This document shows positions 7,769 through 16,750 of a stretch of 44,438 nt of DNA, piece after piece. The DNA is from an uncultured Bacteroidales bacterium (GTDB lineage: Bacteria > Bacteroidota > Bacteroidia > Bacteroidales > Bacteroidaceae), in the NCBI GenBank assembly GCA_902783885.1, contig CACZSQ010000008.1, positions 1 to 44,438 of the forward strand, written 5' to 3'. The notes beneath the pieces are model-generated. The model was given only the letters and a program-made list of their open reading frames with translations. It had not been told where the DNA came from and searched no databases. The translations under genes and the position numbers were made by a program. How positions within the stretch are numbered: the stretch's first letter is position 1; each line of letters opens with the position of its first letter.

Positions 7769-8350
7769 ATGCCCAACAGCAACAACTTAGTGGGGTCCAA
7801 AATCAAGGGACTTCGTGAATCCAAGAACATCTCCGTTGAGGAGATGAGCGAGCGTAGCGGCCTCTCAGCCGAACAAATCACCTCTATTGAAAACGACCAA
7901 CAGTTGCCCTCTCTGGGCCCGCTGATCAAGGTAGCACGAGCCTTAGGCGTCCGACTGGGCACATTTCTTGACGACAACGATGCGCTTGGTCCTGTGGTGT
8001 CGCGTGCTGCCGACCGCGAGGATGACAGCATCAGTTTCTCCAACGATTCAGCAGATGCCCGCAAGAACATGGAGTACCACGCGCTGGCCAAGCAGAAGGC
8101 CGGCCGGCACATGGAACCGTTCATCATTGATGTGCAACCCAATAAGGACAAGGAATTCAAGCTCTCTGCCCACGAGGGCGAGGAGTTCATCTATGTGATG
8201 AGCGGTGAGTTGGAGATTGCCTATGGCAAAGACAAATATATCCTGCACGAGGGCGACAGCATCTACTACGACTCCATCGTGAAGCACCATGTTCACGGCT
8301 CTGCCAACACGGGTGCCAAGATTCTGGCGGTTGTGTATATCCCCTTCTAA
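7769..8350 (+). CDS. XRE-family regulator with C-terminal cupin (copy 1)
   Basis: DNA-binding regulator of 193 residues. The N-terminal helix-turn-helix spans about residues 10-65 (ESKNISVEEMSERSGLS, then a recognition helix with EQITSIE). The C-terminal cupin_2 barrel spans about 110-190 and includes HEGEEFIYVMSGELE and HEGDSIYYDS. Such proteins sense a small ligand in the cupin and act on an adjacent promoter; the ligand is unknown. It lies 13 bases before an acyl-CoA ligase gene, so the ligase or its substrate is the obvious target. A paralogous pair lies at 26302-28621. Autoregulation is likely but not shown. Confidence 0.88.
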   Translation: MPNSNNLVGSKIKGLRESKNISVEEMSERSGLSAEQITSIENDQQLPSLGPLIKVARALGVRLGTFLDDNDALGPVVSRAADREDDSISFSNDSADARKNMEYHALAKQKAGRHMEPFIIDVQPNKDKEFKLSAHEGEEFIYVMSGELEIAYGKDKYILHEGDSIYYDSIVKHHVHGSANTGAKILAVVYIPF

Positions 8351-8363
8351 AGGCTGAAGAAGA

Positions 8364-10091
8364 ATGAGTAATGCGAAATTAGATATGGCAGGCCGCCCCC
8401 TGCCTAATAGAACCTATCCGGCAGAGACCGGCTCTGCCGGCTACACGCTGTCTGAGCGCACGCTTGGGCAGTGGCTGGAGCACTGGGCCGCAACGACCCC
8501 TGACAAAGAATATATTGTCTATTCCGACCGCGACCTGCGCTTCACGTGGAAGCAGTTTAATGAGCGCGTGGACAACCTGTCCAAGGGACTCCTTGCCATC
8601 GGCGTGAAGAAGGGCAGCCACGTAGGCATCTGGGCTACCAATGTTCCCGACTGGCTGACATTCCTCTATGCCACCGCCAAGATTGGAGCCGTGCTGGTGA
8701 CCGTGAACACAAACTATAAGCAGAACGAGCTGGAATACCTGTGCGAGGACTCGGATATGCACACGCTGTGCATCACCGACGGCACCTGGGAGTGCGACTA
8801 CGTAGATATGACCTACAAAATGCTTCCCGAGCTGAAGTCCTGCGAGCGCGGACACCTGAACAGCGAGCGCTTCCCGCACATGAAAAACGTGGTGTACATC
8901 GGAATGGAGAAATACCGCGGAATGTACAATACGGCTGAGCTGCTGCTGCTGGGACAGAACATCGAGGACGAAGAACTCGAAGAGATCAAGAAGAGCGTCA
9001 CCTGCCACGATGTTTGCAATATGCAATATACCTCGGGTACCACAGGTTTCCCCAAGGGCGTGATGCTCACCCACTATAACATCGCCAACGACGGCTACTT
9101 CACAGGCGAAAACATGGGGTTCACACAGGACGACAAGCTGTGCGTATGCGTGCCACTGTTCCACTGCTTCGGCGTGGTGCTGGCGACCATGAACTGCCTC
9201 ACCCACGGCTGCACGGAGGTGATGGTCGAGAAATTCGACCCCCTGGTGGTGCTGGCCTCTATCCACAAAGAGCGCTGCACGGCGGTGTATGGTGTGCCAA
9301 CGATGTTCATCGCCGAACTGAACCACCCGATGTTCCCGATGTTCGATATGTCGAGCCTGCGAACGGGAATCATGGCCGGGTCTCTCTGCCCCGTAGAGCT
9401 CATGAAACAGGTGAGCGAGAAGATGTTTATGACCATCACCTCTGTGTATGGTCTAACCGAGAGCTCACCCGGCATGACGCAGACGTGCCTGAACGACACC
9501 TTCGAACAGCGCTGCACCACGGTGGGTCGCGACTTCCCCTTCGTGGAAGTGAAAGTCCTCGATCCCGAGACGGGCAAAGAATGTCCCGTGGGCGTACAGG
9601 GCGAGATGTGCTGCCGAGGCTTCAATGTGATGAAGGGCTACTACAAGAACCCGAAAGCCACCGCCGAGGTTATCGACGAGAACGGCTTCCTTCACTCAGG
9701 TGATTTGGGTGTAAAGGACGAAGACGGTTTTTACAAGATTACAGGCCGCATCAAAGACATGATTATCCGCGGCGGCGAAAACATCTATCCCCGCGAGATT
9801 GAAGAATTCCTCTACCACATGCCCGGCATTAAGGACGTGCAAGTTGCAGCCGTGCCCTCCAAGAAATACGGTGAAGAGGTAGGCGCCTTCATTATCCTGT
9901 ACGATGGAGTGAAGATGGAGCCCGAAGATGTGCGCGAGTTCTGCCGTGGCAAGATTGCTCGCTACAAGATCCCGAAGTATGTGTTCTTCGTTGACGGGTT
10001 CCCCTTGACAGGTTCCGGCAAGATTCAGAAATTCAAGCTCAAGGAACTGAGCCTTCAGCTGTGCGAGAAAATGGGCATCGAAGTCATCTGA
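8364..10091 (+). CDS. AMP-forming acyl-CoA ligase (FadD-like)
   Basis: Adenylate-forming ligase of 575 residues that activates a carboxylic acid with ATP and joins it to CoA in the cytoplasm. Signature motifs are in order: [13 protein letters not shown] (P-loop), [46 protein letters not shown], and SGKIQKFKL with the catalytic Lys near the C-terminus. The pattern fits medium- or long-chain acyl-CoA synthetases; the substrate cannot be read from sequence. It is cotranscribed with the XRE-cupin regulator. A GC-rich hairpin plus T-run at 10131-10172 would end the transcript inside the opposing folB gene. Confidence 0.88.
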   Translation: MSNAKLDMAGRPLPNRTYPAETGSAGYTLSERTLGQWLEHWAATTPDKEYIVYSDRDLRFTWKQFNERVDNLSKGLLAIGVKKGSHVGIWATNVPDWLTFLYATAKIGAVLVTVNTNYKQNELEYLCEDSDMHTLCITDGTWECDYVDMTYKMLPELKSCERGHLNSERFPHMKNVVYIGMEKYRGMYNTAELLLLGQNIEDEELEEIKKSVTCHDVCNMQYTSGTTGFPKGVMLTHYNIANDGYFTGENMGFTQDDKLCVCVPLFHCFGVVLATMNCLTHGCTEVMVEKFDPLVVLASIHKERCTAVYGVPTMFIAELNHPMFPMFDMSSLRTGIMAGSLCPVELMKQVSEKMFMTITSVYGLTESSPGMTQTCLNDTFEQRCTTVGRDFPFVEVKVLDPETGKECPVGVQGEMCCRGFNVMKGYYKNPKATAEVIDENGFLHSGDLGVKDEDGFYKITGRIKDMIIRGGENIYPREIEEFLYHMPGIKDVQVAAVPSKKYGEEVGAFIILYDGVKMEPEDVREFCRGKIARYKIPKYVFFVDGFPLTGSGKIQKFKLKELSLQLCEKMGIEVI

Positions 10092-10105
10092 CCGGCCTGC
10101 AGCCC

Positions 10106-10477
10106 TCACCGGCTCATAGCAACATACACACCCGCCCCTCGGACATCAGCTCCCATGGGCGGGTTTTCTTTGAGGATTTCCAGACGGATGGCCGTGGCAG
10201 CAGGAAAGCGGTTGAGGACGGCACGGCAGATGCGCCCCGCCACGTGCTCCAACAGCTTCGACGGTACGGCCATCTCGGCCTTCACAACTTCATAGACCCC
10301 GGCATAAGACAGGGTGTCCTCCAGCGCATCGGACTCCAGGGCGCGGGAGAAGTCGGCCGCGACACCTATATTTATGATATAATAAGCCCCCACGACGCGC
10401 TCCTGCGGGAGTACGCCGTGGTAGGCGAAGAGTTTAAGATTCGCTATCCGCACCTGCTGGCTCCGCAATTCGTACAT
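10106..10477 (-). CDS. folB: dihydroneopterin aldolase
   Basis: Converts 7,8-dihydroneopterin to 6-hydroxymethyl-dihydropterin and glycolaldehyde in folate synthesis. Family marks are LKLFAYHGVLPQE near the N-terminus with the conserved Tyr-His-Gly, and LEILKENPPM near the C-terminus carrying the catalytic Lys. Possible starts are ATG 10486, ATG 10477 and GTG 10453. I chose 10477 as giving a normal leader. Any of them overlaps the 3' end of nrdJ (by 43, 34 or 10 bases) in another frame. folE lies just beyond nrdJ, so the two pterin genes bracket the reductase. The 3' end faces the ligase gene with a 14-base gap. Confidence 0.9.
   Translation of the reverse strand: MYELRSQQVRIANLKLFAYHGVLPQERVVGAYYIINIGVAADFSRALESDALEDTLSYAGVYEVVKAEMAVPSKLLEHVAGRICRAVLNRFPAATAIRLEILKENPPMGADVRGAGVYVAMSR
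10131..10172 (+). terminator. intrinsic terminator of the first ligase gene, inside folB
   Basis: CCCGCCC (10131-10137) and GGGCGGG (10157-10163) form a 7-bp GC stem with a 19-base loop, followed by TTTTCTTTG. On the plus strand this is a plausible rho-independent terminator 40 bases after the ligase stop, located in the antisense of the folB coding region. Confidence 0.55.
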
Positions 10478-13032
10478 ATTAAACAACCTTCCTGATAGAC
10501 AAGAGTTTCCTGACCGCAGTTGGGGCAGACCTGGCCGCGGGCAGCGGTGCCGTCGCTGATATACTTCTTGAGGGCTCGTTCAACACCGTTTTTCCATGTG
10601 TTGATGCTCTCACTGTTGAGCTGAAGCTGATCAACAAGGCGGATGACATGATCCAGCGGCATACGATAACGCAACACGCTGGAGAGCAGCTTGGCGTAGT
10701 TCCAGTACTCGGGGTTGAACTTCTCGCTCAGTCCCTCAACGGTAGTCTTGTAGCCGCGCTTGTTCTCGAACTGGAAATCATAGCGCTTTGTGCCATCGGG
10801 GTTCATCTGTTTGATAATACGTCCCTTGGTCACACTCTTTGGCAGGAGGATACCCTCCTCATCGTCCTGAAGGCCCGTGAATATTTCATAAGGACGGCCA
10901 TCAAGAAGCCCCACAAAAGCCACCCATTTCTCCTTGTTGTTCTGGAAACGAACGACGTCACACTCCAAGACATCGGGGCGCTTCTCCACGACCTCAGGCG
11001 GACGGCATTCGGGCACAAAATGCTCTTGGGTAGTCTCCAGAGCGGGTGTCTCCTGCTGCTCATCCTCGGGGGTCTCTTTCTTTTTGCTGACACTGATCAT
11101 GACGCCGCTGCGGGAACCATCGCGATAGATGGTACAGCCCTTGCAGCCACTGCGCCAAGCCTCCATATAGAGGTCGTTGACCAGCTGCTCATCCACATTG
11201 TTCGGCAGATTCACCGTGACACTGATGCTGTGATCGACCCATTTCTGGATTGCGCCTTGCATCATCACTTTCATCAGCCAATCGACATCGTTGGCAGTAG
11301 CCTTGTAATAAGGTGACTGCTCCACCAGTTCATCAATCTCCTCCTGTGTGTAGCGGCGCTCTGTGTCAAGACCGCACGTCTTCATCCAAGTGAGGAACTT
11401 ATGATGATATACGATATATTCTTCGAAGGAATCGCCCGTCTCATCCGTAAAATCAACTCGCGCCTCAGGATCGTTGGGATTCACCTTGCGACGACGCTTA
11501 TAGACCGGCATGAAAACAGGTTCAATACCACTCGTGGTCTGCGTCATGAGACTGGTGGTGCCGGTGGGGGCTATCGTGAGGCAGGCCACGTTGCGACGGC
11601 CATACTTGCACATATCGGCATAGAGCTGAGGATCAGCGTCCTTGATGCGAAGAATGAAGGGATTAGCAGCTTCGCGCTTGGCATCGAACATCTCAAAGGC
11701 ACCACGCTCGCGAGCCATCTCGACGCTGGAGGCATAGGCGTTCAAACAGACGGTCTTCTGCACCTCAACAGCAAAGTCGGTAGCTTCCTGGGTGCCATAG
11801 CGCAGGCCCAAAGCAGCCAGCATATCGCCCTCCGCCGTGATGCCCACACCCGTGCGGCGGCCCATGCTACTCTTGCGCTGAATCTTCAGCCAGAGGTTAC
11901 GCTCGGCAGACTTCACATCATCGCTCTGAGGATCTGACTCAATCTTGTTAAGAATCAGTTCTATCTTCTCCAGTTCCAAATCAATGATATCGTCCATGAT
12001 ACGCTGTGCCTTGCGCACGTGGTCACGGAAGAGGTCGAAATTGAACTTGGCATCGCGCGTGAAGGGATTCTCCACATACTCATAGAGATTGATTGCCAGC
12101 AGACGACAGCTATCATAGGGGCAGAGAGGTATCTCGCCGCAGGGATTGGTGGAGACTGTGCGGAAGCCCAAATCGGCATAGCAGTCGGGGACGCTTTCGC
12201 GCAGAATCGTATCCCAGAAGAGCACCCCAGGCTCAGCACTCCGCCAAGCGTTGTGCACAATCTTCTTCCAGAGCGCGCTGGCATCGATTTCCTTGGTAAC
12301 AATGGGGTCATCGCTGTCAATGGGGAACTGCTGAACATAAGGTTTACCCTCAGCAGCAGCCTTCATAAAAGCATCGTCAATCTTCACGCTCACATTGGCT
12401 CCTGTGACCTTGCCCTCGGTCATCTTAGCATCGATGAAGGCCTCGGCATCGGGGTGCTTAATGCTAACGCTGAGCATCAAAGCTCCGCGACGGCCATCCT
12501 GTGCCACCTCACGGGTGCTGTTGCTGTAGCGTTCCATAAATGGCACGAGACCAGTGCTCGTGAGGGCCGAGTTCTTCACCGGCGTGCCCGCGGGACGCAA
12601 GTGAGAGAGGTCGTGCCCCACTCCACCGCGACGCTTCATCAGTTGCACCTGCTCCTCATCGATACGGATGATGGCGCCATAGGAGTCGGCATCGCCTTCG
12701 AGGCCCACCACGAAACAGTTGGACAGCGAGGCCACCTGATAGTGGTTGCCGATACCTGTCATGGGAGAACCTGCAGGGATGATATATCGGAAATGATCCA
12801 GAAGGTCGAAGACCTGCTGTGCGGACATGGGATTCTTGTATTTCTGCTCGATGCGAGCCACTTCATTGGCGATTCGCCAATGCATATCAGTCGGACTCTT
12901 TTCGTAGATATTCCCGAAAGAGTCTTTCATCGCATACTTGTTTACCCACACGCGAGCAGCAAGCTCATCGCCGTCAAAATATGCCAATGAGGCCTCGAAG
13001 GCCTCGTCGTATGTATATGTTTGTTGTTCCAC
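10444..13032 (-). CDS. nrdJ: adenosylcobalamin-dependent ribonucleotide reductase (class II)
   Basis: Class II ribonucleotide reductase that makes deoxyribonucleotides with adenosylcobalamin as the radical source, independent of oxygen. 862 residues. LSNCFVVG carries the N-terminal redox Cys, and STNPCGEIPLC is the loop with the catalytic Asn, Cys and Glu. APTGTTSLM follows, and the C-terminal tail has CPNCG, CLICTNCG and a final CG, which is the Cys-rich region that re-reduces the active site. The ATG at 13032 gives a normal N-terminus. It follows folE by 48 bases. No cobalamin riboswitch was recognised in that short gap, and the cofactor must be made or imported elsewhere. Confidence 0.92.
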   Translation of the reverse strand: MEQQTYTYDEAFEASLAYFDGDELAARVWVNKYAMKDSFGNIYEKSPTDMHWRIANEVARIEQKYKNPMSAQQVFDLLDHFRYIIPAGSPMTGIGNHYQVASLSNCFVVGLEGDADSYGAIIRIDEEQVQLMKRRGGVGHDLSHLRPAGTPVKNSALTSTGLVPFMERYSNSTREVAQDGRRGALMLSVSIKHPDAEAFIDAKMTEGKVTGANVSVKIDDAFMKAAAEGKPYVQQFPIDSDDPIVTKEIDASALWKKIVHNAWRSAEPGVLFWDTILRESVPDCYADLGFRTVSTNPCGEIPLCPYDSCRLLAINLYEYVENPFTRDAKFNFDLFRDHVRKAQRIMDDIIDLELEKIELILNKIESDPQSDDVKSAERNLWLKIQRKSSMGRRTGVGITAEGDMLAALGLRYGTQEATDFAVEVQKTVCLNAYASSVEMARERGAFEMFDAKREAANPFILRIKDADPQLYADMCKYGRRNVACLTIAPTGTTSLMTQTTSGIEPVFMPVYKRRRKVNPNDPEARVDFTDETGDSFEEYIVYHHKFLTWMKTCGLDTERRYTQEEIDELVEQSPYYKATANDVDWLMKVMMQGAIQKWVDHSISVTVNLPNNVDEQLVNDLYMEAWRSGCKGCTIYRDGSRSGVMISVSKKKETPEDEQQETPALETTQEHFVPECRPPEVVEKRPDVLECDVVRFQNNKEKWVAFVGLLDGRPYEIFTGLQDDEEGILLPKSVTKGRIIKQMNPDGTKRYDFQFENKRGYKTTVEGLSEKFNPEYWNYAKLLSSVLRYRMPLDHVIRLVDQLQLNSESINTWKNGVERALKKYISDGTAARGQVCPNCGQETLVYQEGCLICTNCGASRCG

Positions 13033-13080
13033 AGTAGGTTTATAGGATAAAGATATTAGAAAAAAGAAAGTGGTCGGGGG

Positions 13081-13644
13081 TTACCCTAAGGAAAGCTGGC
13101 TGAGAAACTCCTGGCGCACCTCGGCTTTTTCAAAGACGCCGACATAGTGCATAGTCATAGTCTCAGCTCCTTGCTTGGAGACACCTCGCATCTGTACACA
13201 GAGATGTCGCGCCTCCACTACCACCATCACGCCAAGGGGGGACAATGCTTCTTCAATAGCGTGGACTATTTCCCGAGTCATACGCTCCTGCACCTGCAGG
13301 CGGTGGCTGAAGGTATCCACAATACGGGATAGCTTGCTGAGTCCCGTTATCTCGCCGTTCGGTACGTAAGCAATGTGAACCTTCCCGAAGAAGGGAAGCA
13401 GATGATGTTCACAAAGTGAATAGAATTCGATGTTCTTGACAACTACCATATTGTGGTAGTTTTCCTTGAACAGCGCAGAACGCAGAATGGCAATAGGGTC
13501 CTCGTGATAGCCACGCGTGAGTTCCAGCCATGCACGGGCCACCCGACGTGGAGTCTTCACCAACCCTTCGCGTTGAGGGTCCTCCCCCAGCAATGGCAGA
13601 ATAGCGGCATAATGAGCCGCGAGGGCTTCCTCTTGCTCCTTCAT
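13081..13644 (-). CDS. folE: GTP cyclohydrolase I
   Basis: Opens and rearranges GTP to 7,8-dihydroneopterin triphosphate, the first step of folate (and other pterin) synthesis. Visible motifs are [18 protein letters not shown], with the zinc Cys and His residues, and [11 protein letters not shown], with the second zinc Cys. ATG 13644 gives 187 residues; a TTG two codons upstream at 13650 is less likely. It starts two bases after the stop of the SPOR gene, so translation is probably coupled. The pathway partner folB lies 2.6 kb downstream in the same orientation. Confidence 0.92.
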   Translation of the reverse strand: MKEQEEALAAHYAAILPLLGEDPQREGLVKTPRRVARAWLELTRGYHEDPIAILRSALFKENYHNMVVVKNIEFYSLCEHHLLPFFGKVHIAYVPNGEITGLSKLSRIVDTFSHRLQVQERMTREIVHAIEEALSPLGVMVVVEARHLCVQMRGVSKQGAETMTMHYVGVFEKAEVRQEFLSQLSLG

Positions 13645-13646
13645 GG

Positions 13647-14213
13647 TCAATAATAAACGACGATTTTGCTCTTCACAATACTGGCCTCGCCAAACTGGTT
13701 TGTCTCACGAAGCTTGCGAAGCTGTTCCACAGCCTCCTCGCGTGTCTTGAAATCGCCCACGCGGCATACCCATCGCGGCGATGCAAAGATTGTATAGACT
13801 GGGACATGGGAAAAATAAGAACGAACAAGCCCGGCTATACGATAGGCCTCAGCCTTAGACTGGCGATTATTGCCTCCAGCATACACCTGAATACGATAGC
13901 CGACGGCATGAGCACGATGGCCGGTGATTTCCCTTGCCGTATGTGACTCACCTTGCAAAGTTGTCGTATCTGGAGTATGGACGACATGGGGCTGGCGCAC
14001 GGCAGGAGCGGGAACCTTCGTTCCGTTGACCAAAGCTTCAATCTCAGCATCCTGGTGCAATGTCACAGTGCCCGATCCAGGGACTGTTTGAGTAAGATGT
14101 TCTGTAAAGGTCTGTCCCTGAGCAGATGCGTTGAAGGGGAACAAAAAAGAAATGATAAATAACAAATGACAGATTACGGAGTCGAGTCCAAATCCTATTC
14201 TCTTCGCATTCAT
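13647..14213 (-). CDS. secreted SPOR-domain protein
   Basis: Periplasmic or cell-surface protein of about 188 residues ending in a SPOR domain (residues about 110-188, from [20 protein letters not shown] to the end). SPOR domains bind denuded peptidoglycan glycan strands, often at division sites. Starts at 14213, 14234 or 14255 are possible. From 14213 a signal peptide reads cleanly (basic MNAKR, then a Leu/Ile/Phe core, cleavage after NASA). The hydrophobic core is encoded by the heptamer tract at 14142-14176. It lies between tpiA and folE, a conserved order in Bacteroidales. Confidence 0.8.
   Translation of the reverse strand: MNAKRIGFGLDSVICHLLFIISFLFPFNASAQGQTFTEHLTQTVPGSGTVTLHQDAEIEALVNGTKVPAPAVRQPHVVHTPDTTTLQGESHTAREITGHRAHAVGYRIQVYAGGNNRQSKAEAYRIAGLVRSYFSHVPVYTIFASPRWVCRVGDFKTREEAVEQLRKLRETNQFGEASIVKSKIVVYY
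14142..14176 (+). repeat. heptamer tract encoding a signal-peptide core
   Basis: Five 7-bp units (CAAAAAA, GAAATGA, TAAATAA, CAAATGA, CAGATTA) on the plus strand. On the minus strand they encode the hydrophobic core of the SPOR protein's signal peptide. The 14 bases at 14149-14162 are repeated as an exact inverted copy at 14245-14258, upstream of the start codon. Confidence 0.6.
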
Positions 14214-14274
14214 ATCACTGATTGTATAGTTCATCTGCCACTTATTATTTATCATTTCCAAAAGATTCGATTGA

Positions 14275-15033
14275 TTACTTCCAAGCATCGATGATGCCCT
14301 TGAAGTCGGCACACTTGAGGGCAGCACCGCCAATGAGGCCGCCGTCAACATCGGGCTTCGAGAAGATTTCCTTAGCATTGCTGGGCTTGCAGCTGCCGCC
14401 GTAGAGGATGCTGATGTTCTCAGCTGCGGCATCGCCAAAACGACCGGCTATGCAACCACGGATAAAGGCGTGCATATCCTCAGCCTGCTCGGCGGTAGCG
14501 GTCTTGCCTGTGCCGATGGCCCACACGGGTTCGTAAGCCAAGATGATGTTAGAGAGCTGCTCCTCGGTCAGATCAAAGAGACTGTCAGCCAGCTGAGCAC
14601 CTACGACCTCGTTCTGCTTGCCGGCCTCGCGCTCTTCGAGCACCTCGCCGATACAGAAGATCACCTTCAAGCCATTGGCCAGAGCCAGGTTCACTTTCTC
14701 CTTCAGGATTTCAGCAGTTTCGCCGTAGTAAGCACGACGTTCGCTGTGGCCGAGGATGACATACTGAGCACCGGTGCTCTTGACCTGTGCTGCGCTCACC
14801 TCACCTGTGTAAGCACCTTTCTCCTTGTCTGCGCAGTTCTCAGCGCCGAGTCCAATCACAGTGCCAGCCACCACGTCAGCAACCTTGGCAAGGTGAATGA
14901 ACGGAGTGCAGATGACGACATCACAATTGGGCTTATCTGCTGCGAGAGCGCCCTTGAGTTCGTTGGCAAGTGCGAGGCCTTCCTGCAGGTTCAGGTTCAT
15001 TTTCCAGTTGCCTGCTACAATCTTTTTTCTCAT
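14275..15033 (-). CDS. tpiA: triosephosphate isomerase
   Basis: Interconverts dihydroxyacetone phosphate and glyceraldehyde 3-phosphate in glycolysis; cytoplasmic dimer. Motifs are AGNWKMNL at the N-terminus (substrate Asn and Lys), [12 protein letters not shown] (catalytic His), [15 protein letters not shown] (catalytic Glu and the flexible loop) and [12 protein letters not shown] (phosphate site). 252 residues is the usual length. A -7 box at 15081-15088 with an overlapping palindrome lies 48 bases upstream. SPOR, folE, nrdJ and folB follow on the same strand. Confidence 0.95.
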   Translation of the reverse strand: MRKKIVAGNWKMNLNLQEGLALANELKGALAADKPNCDVVICTPFIHLAKVADVVAGTVIGLGAENCADKEKGAYTGEVSAAQVKSTGAQYVILGHSERRAYYGETAEILKEKVNLALANGLKVIFCIGEVLEEREAGKQNEVVGAQLADSLFDLTEEQLSNIILAYEPVWAIGTGKTATAEQAEDMHAFIRGCIAGRFGDAAAENISILYGGSCKPSNAKEIFSKPDVDGGLIGGAALKCADFKGIIDAWK

Positions 15034-15080
15034 AATTTCTTATTATTATAATTAATGTAATATGTTTTGCTTTTCGGCTG

Positions 15081-15088
15081 CAAAGATA
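15081..15088 (-). promoter_or_regulatory. promoter -7 box of tpiA
   Basis: The minus strand reads TATCTTTG followed by CAGCC, an exact match to TAnnTTTG. An 18-bp near-palindrome abuts and overlaps it on the upstream side. Confidence 0.65.
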
Positions 15089-15105
15089 GCACTTTTTAAA
15101 GTGCT
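15088..15105. promoter_or_regulatory. palindrome overlapping the tpiA promoter
   Basis: AGCACTTT and AAAGTGCT form 8-bp inverted arms around TT. It begins in the last base of the -7 box, where a repressor would block transcription. There is no T-run in either direction that would make it a good terminator for the upstream DoxX gene. Confidence 0.4.
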
Positions 15106-15147
15106 AAGAGCATAACAGGAAAAGTTTTTATCGTATTTAGCGTATTT

Positions 15148-16185
15148 TTAGGATTCGGGGCCTTTGAGCGACTCTATTTCCTCAATGGAAGGCAGGTTAT
15201 GATGGCTCCATTTTCCCATGATTGTGCCCCGATGGATATACACCAATGCCGGGTTACTGCGGGCGATGGTCTTCAAGGGCAGCTCGTCCATGAAAGCGAA
15301 ATCATACTCAGCGCCTGTCATATCGCGCCAACGCAGGATGGCAGCCTCATCGGAGGAGGTCAAGGCCAGGAAACGATAGCCTTTCATGTGAGCATAGTCA
15401 TACAGCGAATTGATGACATCCAGATTCGTATCGTCAGCTGATTCCACACGGGGCATCGTCAACAAGAGCACATCGTCGTTTTCCGCCAACAGTTCCTCAA
15501 CGTCAGGAACGGGGCGTGTGGCTGCACCTTCGAAACCAAACGGTTCAATGACAAAATCGACAATCTCCGGCTGGGCTTCCGGGTCTTCCGGCCATTGCAT
15601 CGCCGTGGGAATATGTTGCCCGACATGGAACGGACGGAAATCAATGACAGGCTCATCATAAATACATTTGAGAGCCAAGAACAGGCCTGCACAGAACGCC
15701 AGCAGCGACACGATCCACTGAGCCGACTCCGGGAAGAAGCGCACGATACGCCTTCGATGCCACCAGAGGAGAGCACATGAAACCAACAGAAGCACATTTT
15801 TCATGAAGGTTTGCCAGTTGGTCAGTTTGATGGCGTCCCCAAAACACCCGCAATCCGCCACGGCCCCTGTGAGCGCAAGCCACAAAGTCAGCGGCGTGTA
15901 GAACAGCAAAAAGACTATCATCGCCGTCAGCGTAAAGCGGCGCCGTATGCCAAACAGCAGATACACACCAAGGCAGAACTCCACCAATGACAACAACACC
16001 GAAAGGACTAATGGAAGGAAGCCATTGCTCATGACGCCCTCCAAGTTCATGGCCATCAAGTAATCATGAATCTTATATTCAGTGCCACGAGGGTCTATTA
16101 ACTTGACGAGGCCGGATATAAGAAAAGTGGCAGCAACGGCCATACGGCACACGTTTACTGCCATCCAAATCAATTTCTTTTTCAT
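15148..16185 (-). CDS. DoxX/MauE-like membrane protein with C-terminal thioredoxin-like region
   Basis: Inner-membrane protein of 345 residues. Four or five hydrophobic segments in the first 180 residues follow the DoxX/MauE pattern (SGLVKLIDPRGTEYKI near the start, then GAVADCGCFGDAIKLTNW with a conserved Cys-Gly-Cys). The C-terminal 130 residues are soluble and resemble a degenerate thioredoxin-like domain without a CxxC. Bacteroidales keep this protein next to DUF1599 and tpiA. A role in periplasmic redox or electron flow is suggested by the family but not established. It overlaps the DUF1599 gene by four bases (ATGA), so the two are cotranslated. Confidence 0.75.
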   Translation of the reverse strand: MKKKLIWMAVNVCRMAVAATFLISGLVKLIDPRGTEYKIHDYLMAMNLEGVMSNGFLPLVLSVLLSLVEFCLGVYLLFGIRRRFTLTAMIVFLLFYTPLTLWLALTGAVADCGCFGDAIKLTNWQTFMKNVLLLVSCALLWWHRRRIVRFFPESAQWIVSLLAFCAGLFLALKCIYDEPVIDFRPFHVGQHIPTAMQWPEDPEAQPEIVDFVIEPFGFEGAATRPVPDVEELLAENDDVLLLTMPRVESADDTNLDVINSLYDYAHMKGYRFLALTSSDEAAILRWRDMTGAEYDFAFMDELPLKTIARSNPALVYIHRGTIMGKWSHHNLPSIEEIESLKGPES

Positions 16186-16721
16186 TCGAAAGTCAGCTTA
16201 ATCAAGCCGAAAACCGCATAGTTCATCATATCCATATAGTTGGCATCGATGCCCTCGCTGACCAGCGTTGCCCCATCCAACTCCTCGATCTGTTTCGTGC
16301 GGAATATCTTCTGAAGAATAATATCGGTGTAGCTGCTTACGCGCATTCCGCGCCAAGCTTCATCGTAATCATGATTCTTGCGAAGCATCAGCTGCAGGGA
16401 ATCTTCGGCTAAGCGGTCGTACTCGCTGATGGCTTCTTCATTAGTCATATCATCGGGCTTCTCGGCGATACCATGTTCTAACTGAATCAGACCGATGATG
16501 GAATAGTTGACGATGGCTACAAACTCTGGCCGGATGCCTTCGTCCACCATTGCCTCCTTCTTCATCTCCAAGGAGCGGATGCGATTGGCTTTGATATACA
16601 GCTGATCTGTCAGCGAAGGAATCCTGAGGATACGCCATGCGGCTCCATAATCGTGGAGTTTCTTGACGAAGACCTCACGACAGTCCTTCATTACAGCCCT
16701 GAACTGTTCTTCTGTTGTCAT
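16182..16721 (-). CDS. DUF1599 protein (nucleotide-modification-associated)
   Basis: A 179-residue protein with two similar halves, each with a KKLHDYG or RKNHDYDEAWR motif followed by an IR..E helix. This is the internal duplication typical of DUF1599 (nucleotide modification associated domain 1). The Asp/His/Glu pattern resembles all-alpha nucleotide pyrophosphatases, but activity is unproven. It overlaps the DoxX-like gene and lies 29 bases after the M23 peptidase gene. The conserved neighbourhood hints at a housekeeping rather than a phage role. Confidence 0.75.
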   Translation of the reverse strand: MTTEEQFRAVMKDCREVFVKKLHDYGAAWRILRIPSLTDQLYIKANRIRSLEMKKEAMVDEGIRPEFVAIVNYSIIGLIQLEHGIAEKPDDMTNEEAISEYDRLAEDSLQLMLRKNHDYDEAWRGMRVSSYTDIILQKIFRTKQIEELDGATLVSEGIDANYMDMMNYAVFGLIKLTFE

Positions 16722-16750
16722 GTCATGTAAGCAGACCGGCTAAGTCCTTT

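Noticed and set aside
8379..9326. A 315-residue open frame antisense to the first ligase
   Set aside because: Shadow of a clearly coding strand; no recognisable domain.
12019..12990. A 323-residue plus-strand frame inside nrdJ
   Set aside because: nrdJ is unambiguous on the minus strand, and this frame lacks motifs and a promoter.
13033..13080. Cobalamin riboswitch before nrdJ
   Set aside because: The gap is 48 bases, far too short for a cobalamin riboswitch, and no B12 box was found.
14214..14438. Upstream extension of the SPOR gene to 14438
   Set aside because: It would overlap tpiA by more than 160 bases, and the signal peptide is read correctly from 14213 or 14234.
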